Shown: positions 62,075 to 64,000 of the stretch, piece after piece
Layout: the number at the start of each line of letters is the position of its first letter
Numbering within the stretch: the stretch's first letter is position 1
Assembly: GCA_017461665.1 (NCBI GenBank)
Contig: JAFTXI010000009.1
Span: 16,253-80,252, forward strand
DNA: 64,000 nt
Source of the DNA: Bacteroidales bacterium
GTDB lineage: Bacteria > Bacteroidota > Bacteroidia > Bacteroidales > F082
Reading direction: 5' to 3'
Notes under the pieces: model-generated
What the model saw: only the letters and a program-made list of their open reading frames with translations
Told to the model about the DNA's origin: nothing
Database searches by the model: none
Position numbers and translations under genes: made by a program

Positions 62075-63151
62075 TCACTTCAATCTAAAAAACGTTGGAG
62101 TACATTTTTCATACTTGATAAAGAATGATGAGAAAGTTGATTGTGACGAGAAACCAAGTCTGTCAGAGATTTCCTGTATGCTGTAATTTGTAGATTGCAA
62201 GAGAATTTTTGCTTCTTTAATCACATAATCGGATATAATTTGTTTGGGACTAATTCCAACGACATCATTAGTCACCTGCGACAGATAACGCGTTGATATA
62301 CACAACTTATCAGCATAAAAAGCAACATCATGCGACTTATTGTAATTATCAGCAACAAGCGACATCAGTTTATTGTAGATAACGGTCTTTCTCGAATGTT
62401 GTATTATTTCCGTCACGGCATAAACGACTTGTTTGTGCATATAGTCGTGTGCTTTATCAATAGCCGTTGCCACATCGTCGCCGAAAGCCAGACGCGTCGC
62501 GATAGCAGACGAGAGAGCTCCTCCGACACCATGTTTCTGCCATCCTTCTGTGTTATGAGACGTAAAAAAATGTGTGTTATCGTTTTCATAAAGCAAGGCT
62601 GTCAGCAAGCCGTCAGTGTGTTTCGATGATCGTAGCAACACAGACTCAGCGCCCATATCTACGAACATGCGAGCTGCTTTTATCATATCATCATCGGTTT
62701 TTATTTTCAAGTCGAGTATTTTCTCAGCCTCATTAGAACGCAATATGAGCAGCGTCGCCATTGGAAGCAGATGTTTTTTCATCGCAGCGATCGCATCATC
62801 AGAAACGAGTTGTCTTCCTTCTGAAGAGAAAATTCCAGGAACTATGACAACATTTTGGAATGCGACAATTTCTCTTTTTAACATCTTGATTGTAGCGACA
62901 TCACGAACGAGACCTACCTTAACGACTTTAGGATGTAGCTCCTTAACAATAGCTCTCACCTGCCCTATTATCATTTCCGATGGCAGGTCGTCAATGGATT
63001 TTGAACCGTCATCGTTTTGTATTGTCACCGACGTTATCGCTGTCAGGGCGTAACCACCGAGTGCCGACATCGTTCTTATATCAGCTTGAACGCCAACGAC
63101 GCCAGCGCCGTCAGAACCAGTTATCGTCAATATCGGGACAAGAGTTGGCAT
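62075..63151 (-). CDS. ThiD-like kinase domain fused to AraC DNA-binding domain
   Basis: A 358-residue protein. Residues about 1-240 follow ThiD/PdxK (HMP or pyridoxal kinase): ILTITGSDGAGVVGVQADIR, TMSALGGYALTAITSVTIQN. The residues 250-358 are an AraC domain (VAFYADKLCISTRYLSQVTN; SIQEISDRLGFSSQSTFSSF; FIKYEKCTPTFFRLK). The kinase motif that normally reads HGTGCTLS is here HGVGGALS: the catalytic Cys/Asp place is Gly, so kinase activity is probably lost and the domain may sense a B6 or thiamine precursor. Next to pdxS, it likely regulates it. Start fixed by the normal ThiD N-terminus. Confidence 0.85.
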   Translation of the reverse strand: MPTLVPILTITGSDGAGVVGVQADIRTMSALGGYALTAITSVTIQNDDGSKSIDDLPSEMIIGQVRAIVKELHPKVVKVGLVRDVATIKMLKREIVAFQNVVIVPGIFSSEGRQLVSDDAIAAMKKHLLPMATLLILRSNEAEKILDLKIKTDDDMIKAARMFVDMGAESVLLRSSKHTDGLLTALLYENDNTHFFTSHNTEGWQKHGVGGALSSAIATRLAFGDDVATAIDKAHDYMHKQVVYAVTEIIQHSRKTVIYNKLMSLVADNYNKSHDVAFYADKLCISTRYLSQVTNDVVGISPKQIISDYVIKEAKILLQSTNYSIQEISDRLGFSSQSTFSSFFIKYEKCTPTFFRLK

Positions 63152-63169
63152 ACGACCTCATTTAGACAA

Positions 63170-63424
63170 TTATTTCACCAAGACACTTCTTTCATATAAG
63201 AACTCTGGTGCAAAGCCTATTTCATTATTCCAGTCAACAGTAAAAGGATCTAAAGTATAAGATTTAAAATAATCCATATCGCGCAGTTTTTTACATATAC
63301 CTTTGTCCATCAATGGTTCAAAATCCATCAGACGTACTTCTGCATTATTAAATGTTAACCTTAACACATAATCTTTTACATATTCAGCTTTTACTATTTT
63401 CAAAATAATGTCTCTCATAATCAT
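63170..63424 (-). CDS. DUF2442 protein
   Basis: An 84-residue protein: KIVKAEYVKDYVLRLTFNNA, EVRLMDFEPLMDKGICKKLR, DMDYFKSYTLDPFTVDWNNE and IGFAPEFLYERS, the standard DUF2442 pattern. It overlaps the DUF4160 gene by 4 nt and is the second member of the pair. It is separated from the ThiD-AraC gene by 18 nt. Role unknown; toxin-antitoxin-like pairing is only suspected. Confidence 0.88.
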   Translation of the reverse strand: MIMRDIILKIVKAEYVKDYVLRLTFNNAEVRLMDFEPLMDKGICKKLRDMDYFKSYTLDPFTVDWNNEIGFAPEFLYERSVLVK

Positions 63425-63678
63425 TTTAAAGGTTCTATCTTATTAGCAAGTTCGCTATTTAAAAGTAATCTCCAATTCTCCAACAATTCTTCCTTGTGAA
63501 TATCAAGCCATTCATAAACCAATTTCAATTCGCGTCTTGGCAAAGATCCAATTATCACTCCTTCTTCTATTGTAATAACAGCTTCGTACCCATTATACCA
63601 AACATGAAAATGCGGCGGATTATGATCTTCAATATACATATAGATTACAATCCCATAAAATCTACTTATTTCTGGCAT
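63421..63678 (-). CDS. DUF4160 protein
   Basis: An 85-residue protein: MPEISRFYGIVIYMYIEDHN, then PPHFHVWYNGYEAVITIEEG and LPRRELKLVYEWLDIHKEEL, the canonical DUF4160 signature (MPxISRFYGI and DHxPPHFHV). Intact. TATCTTTG box at 63719-63726, then repeat R3 further upstream. Confidence 0.9.
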   Translation of the reverse strand: MPEISRFYGIVIYMYIEDHNPPHFHVWYNGYEAVITIEEGVIIGSLPRRELKLVYEWLDIHKEELLENWRLLLNSELANKIEPLK

Positions 63679-63718
63679 ACCTTTTAAGATTTCATTATTA
63701 TTTTGTTTTTAGTGCTTG

Positions 63719-63726
63719 CAAAGATA
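63719..63726 (-). promoter_or_regulatory. TATCTTTG -7 box of DUF4160/DUF2442 pair
   Basis: caaagata on plus, 41 nt upstream of the DUF4160 start. Confidence 0.6.
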
Positions 63727-63748
63727 TAATTTTTCGCAATAATTTCTC

Positions 63749-63858
63749 TTCTCTTTGAACAAAAAATCTCTTCCGATTGTATTATATGTGGTTTTGGTTA
63801 TACATTTCAATTTTCTCAAATGATGAAAAGCACTCAAGTTCCCAGCTGAGTGCTTTTT
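63749..63858. repeat. ~110-bp repeat R3
   Basis: Same element as R1 and R2: TTGTATTATATGTGGTTTTG, GTTATACATTTCAATTTTCT, ending with the terminator-like GCACTCAAGTTCCCAGCTGA + GTGC. It sits upstream of the second DUF4160/DUF2442 pair, as R2 does for the first. Confidence 0.9.
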
Positions 63859-63889
63859 TAATTTCGCTTCGACAAGCTCAGCAACCACC

Positions 63890-64000
63890 AAATTTCAATT
63901 TTCAATTGTTAATTTTTCTGTCACACGTCCGTGTGACTCTACGTGAGATTCTACAAATTTTCAACTTTCAACTTTCAACTGTCAATTTTCAACTTTCAAT
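63890..64000. repeat. Low-complexity CAATTTTCAACTTTC tract and palindrome
   Basis: TTTCAACTTTCAACTGTCAA words with palindrome GTCACACGTCCGTGTGAC (63920-63937). No gene seen to the end of the window. Confidence 0.8.

Noticed and set aside
62000-62075. TPP or other riboswitch before pdxS or in the ThiD-AraC region
   Set aside because: The 100-nt gap between the genes is AT-rich and no TPP-type conserved core is visible.

Overview
The window is AT-rich DNA from a member of the Bacteroidetes, most likely an uncultured Bacteroidales. Three things support this. Many genes follow a TAnnTTTG -7 box. One secreted protease ends in a type 9 secretion (T9SS) sorting domain. The gene content is typical of the group: a GT3-GT35 glycogen fusion, a GH3/beta-lactamase fusion, YqgE, DUF454, DUF4405, an S-type sulfatase and a GH29 fucosidase. 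No rRNA, tRNA or CRISPR array was seen.

Layout. 1-2.5 kb (minus): a MurL-like epimerase followed by a MurD-like ligase, suggesting the alternative L-Glu-first route to D-Glu in peptidoglycan. 2.5-7.7 kb: YqgE, two AAA ATPases of the DUF4143/DUF234 type, a flavin reductase and a zinc alcohol dehydrogenase. 7.7-9.6 kb is a gene graveyard: intact hipB with a truncated hipA, and pieces of an AraC regulator, a MATE transporter and a chloramphenicol acetyltransferase. 9.7-23.5 kb: cell-wall GH3/beta-lactamase with a thioredoxin-like partner, DUF4405, MATE, a third AAA ATPase, DUF454, GH29 fucosidase, a C10 protease and a small secreted protein. 24-31.5 kb: exonuclease, HAD phosphatase, an acyl-CoA synthetase/ACP/acyltransferase fusion, SDR, sulfatase and sirtuin. 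31.7-40.7 kb (plus): a glycogen cluster with debranching enzyme, GT4 synthase-like protein, GH57 amylase and a fused glycogen synthase/phosphorylase. 40.7-52 kb: a fourth AAA ATPase, a PCMD-like protein, a tripartite RND efflux system split by minus-strand genes, and small secreted proteins. 52-60.9 kb is a defence-like island: DUF4160/DUF2442 pair, McrBC-like system, TcmP/DUF5131 pair and a DUF1016 nuclease. 61-63.7 kb: PdxS, a ThiD-like kinase domain fused to an AraC DNA-binding domain, and a second DUF4160/DUF2442 pair.

Most interesting signals. (1) Three long structured RNA elements share one architecture: TAnnTTTG promoter, helper hairpins, a long imperfect hairpin with a GCGUGG core, then a U-tract. 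Each lies 45-70 nt upstream of a small secreted-protein gene. (2) Four AAA ATPase genes each have their own repeat or palindrome at the promoter. (3) Small dispersed palindromes and low-complexity tracts have entered genes in frame (RND pump, MurL, outer-membrane factor). (4) A roughly 110-bp repeat accompanies the DUF4160/DUF2442 modules and flanks one as direct repeats. (5) Two defence genes carry slippage-type frameshifts. (6) A probable ligand-sensing ThiD-AraC regulator has lost its kinase catalytic residue and sits next to pdxS.
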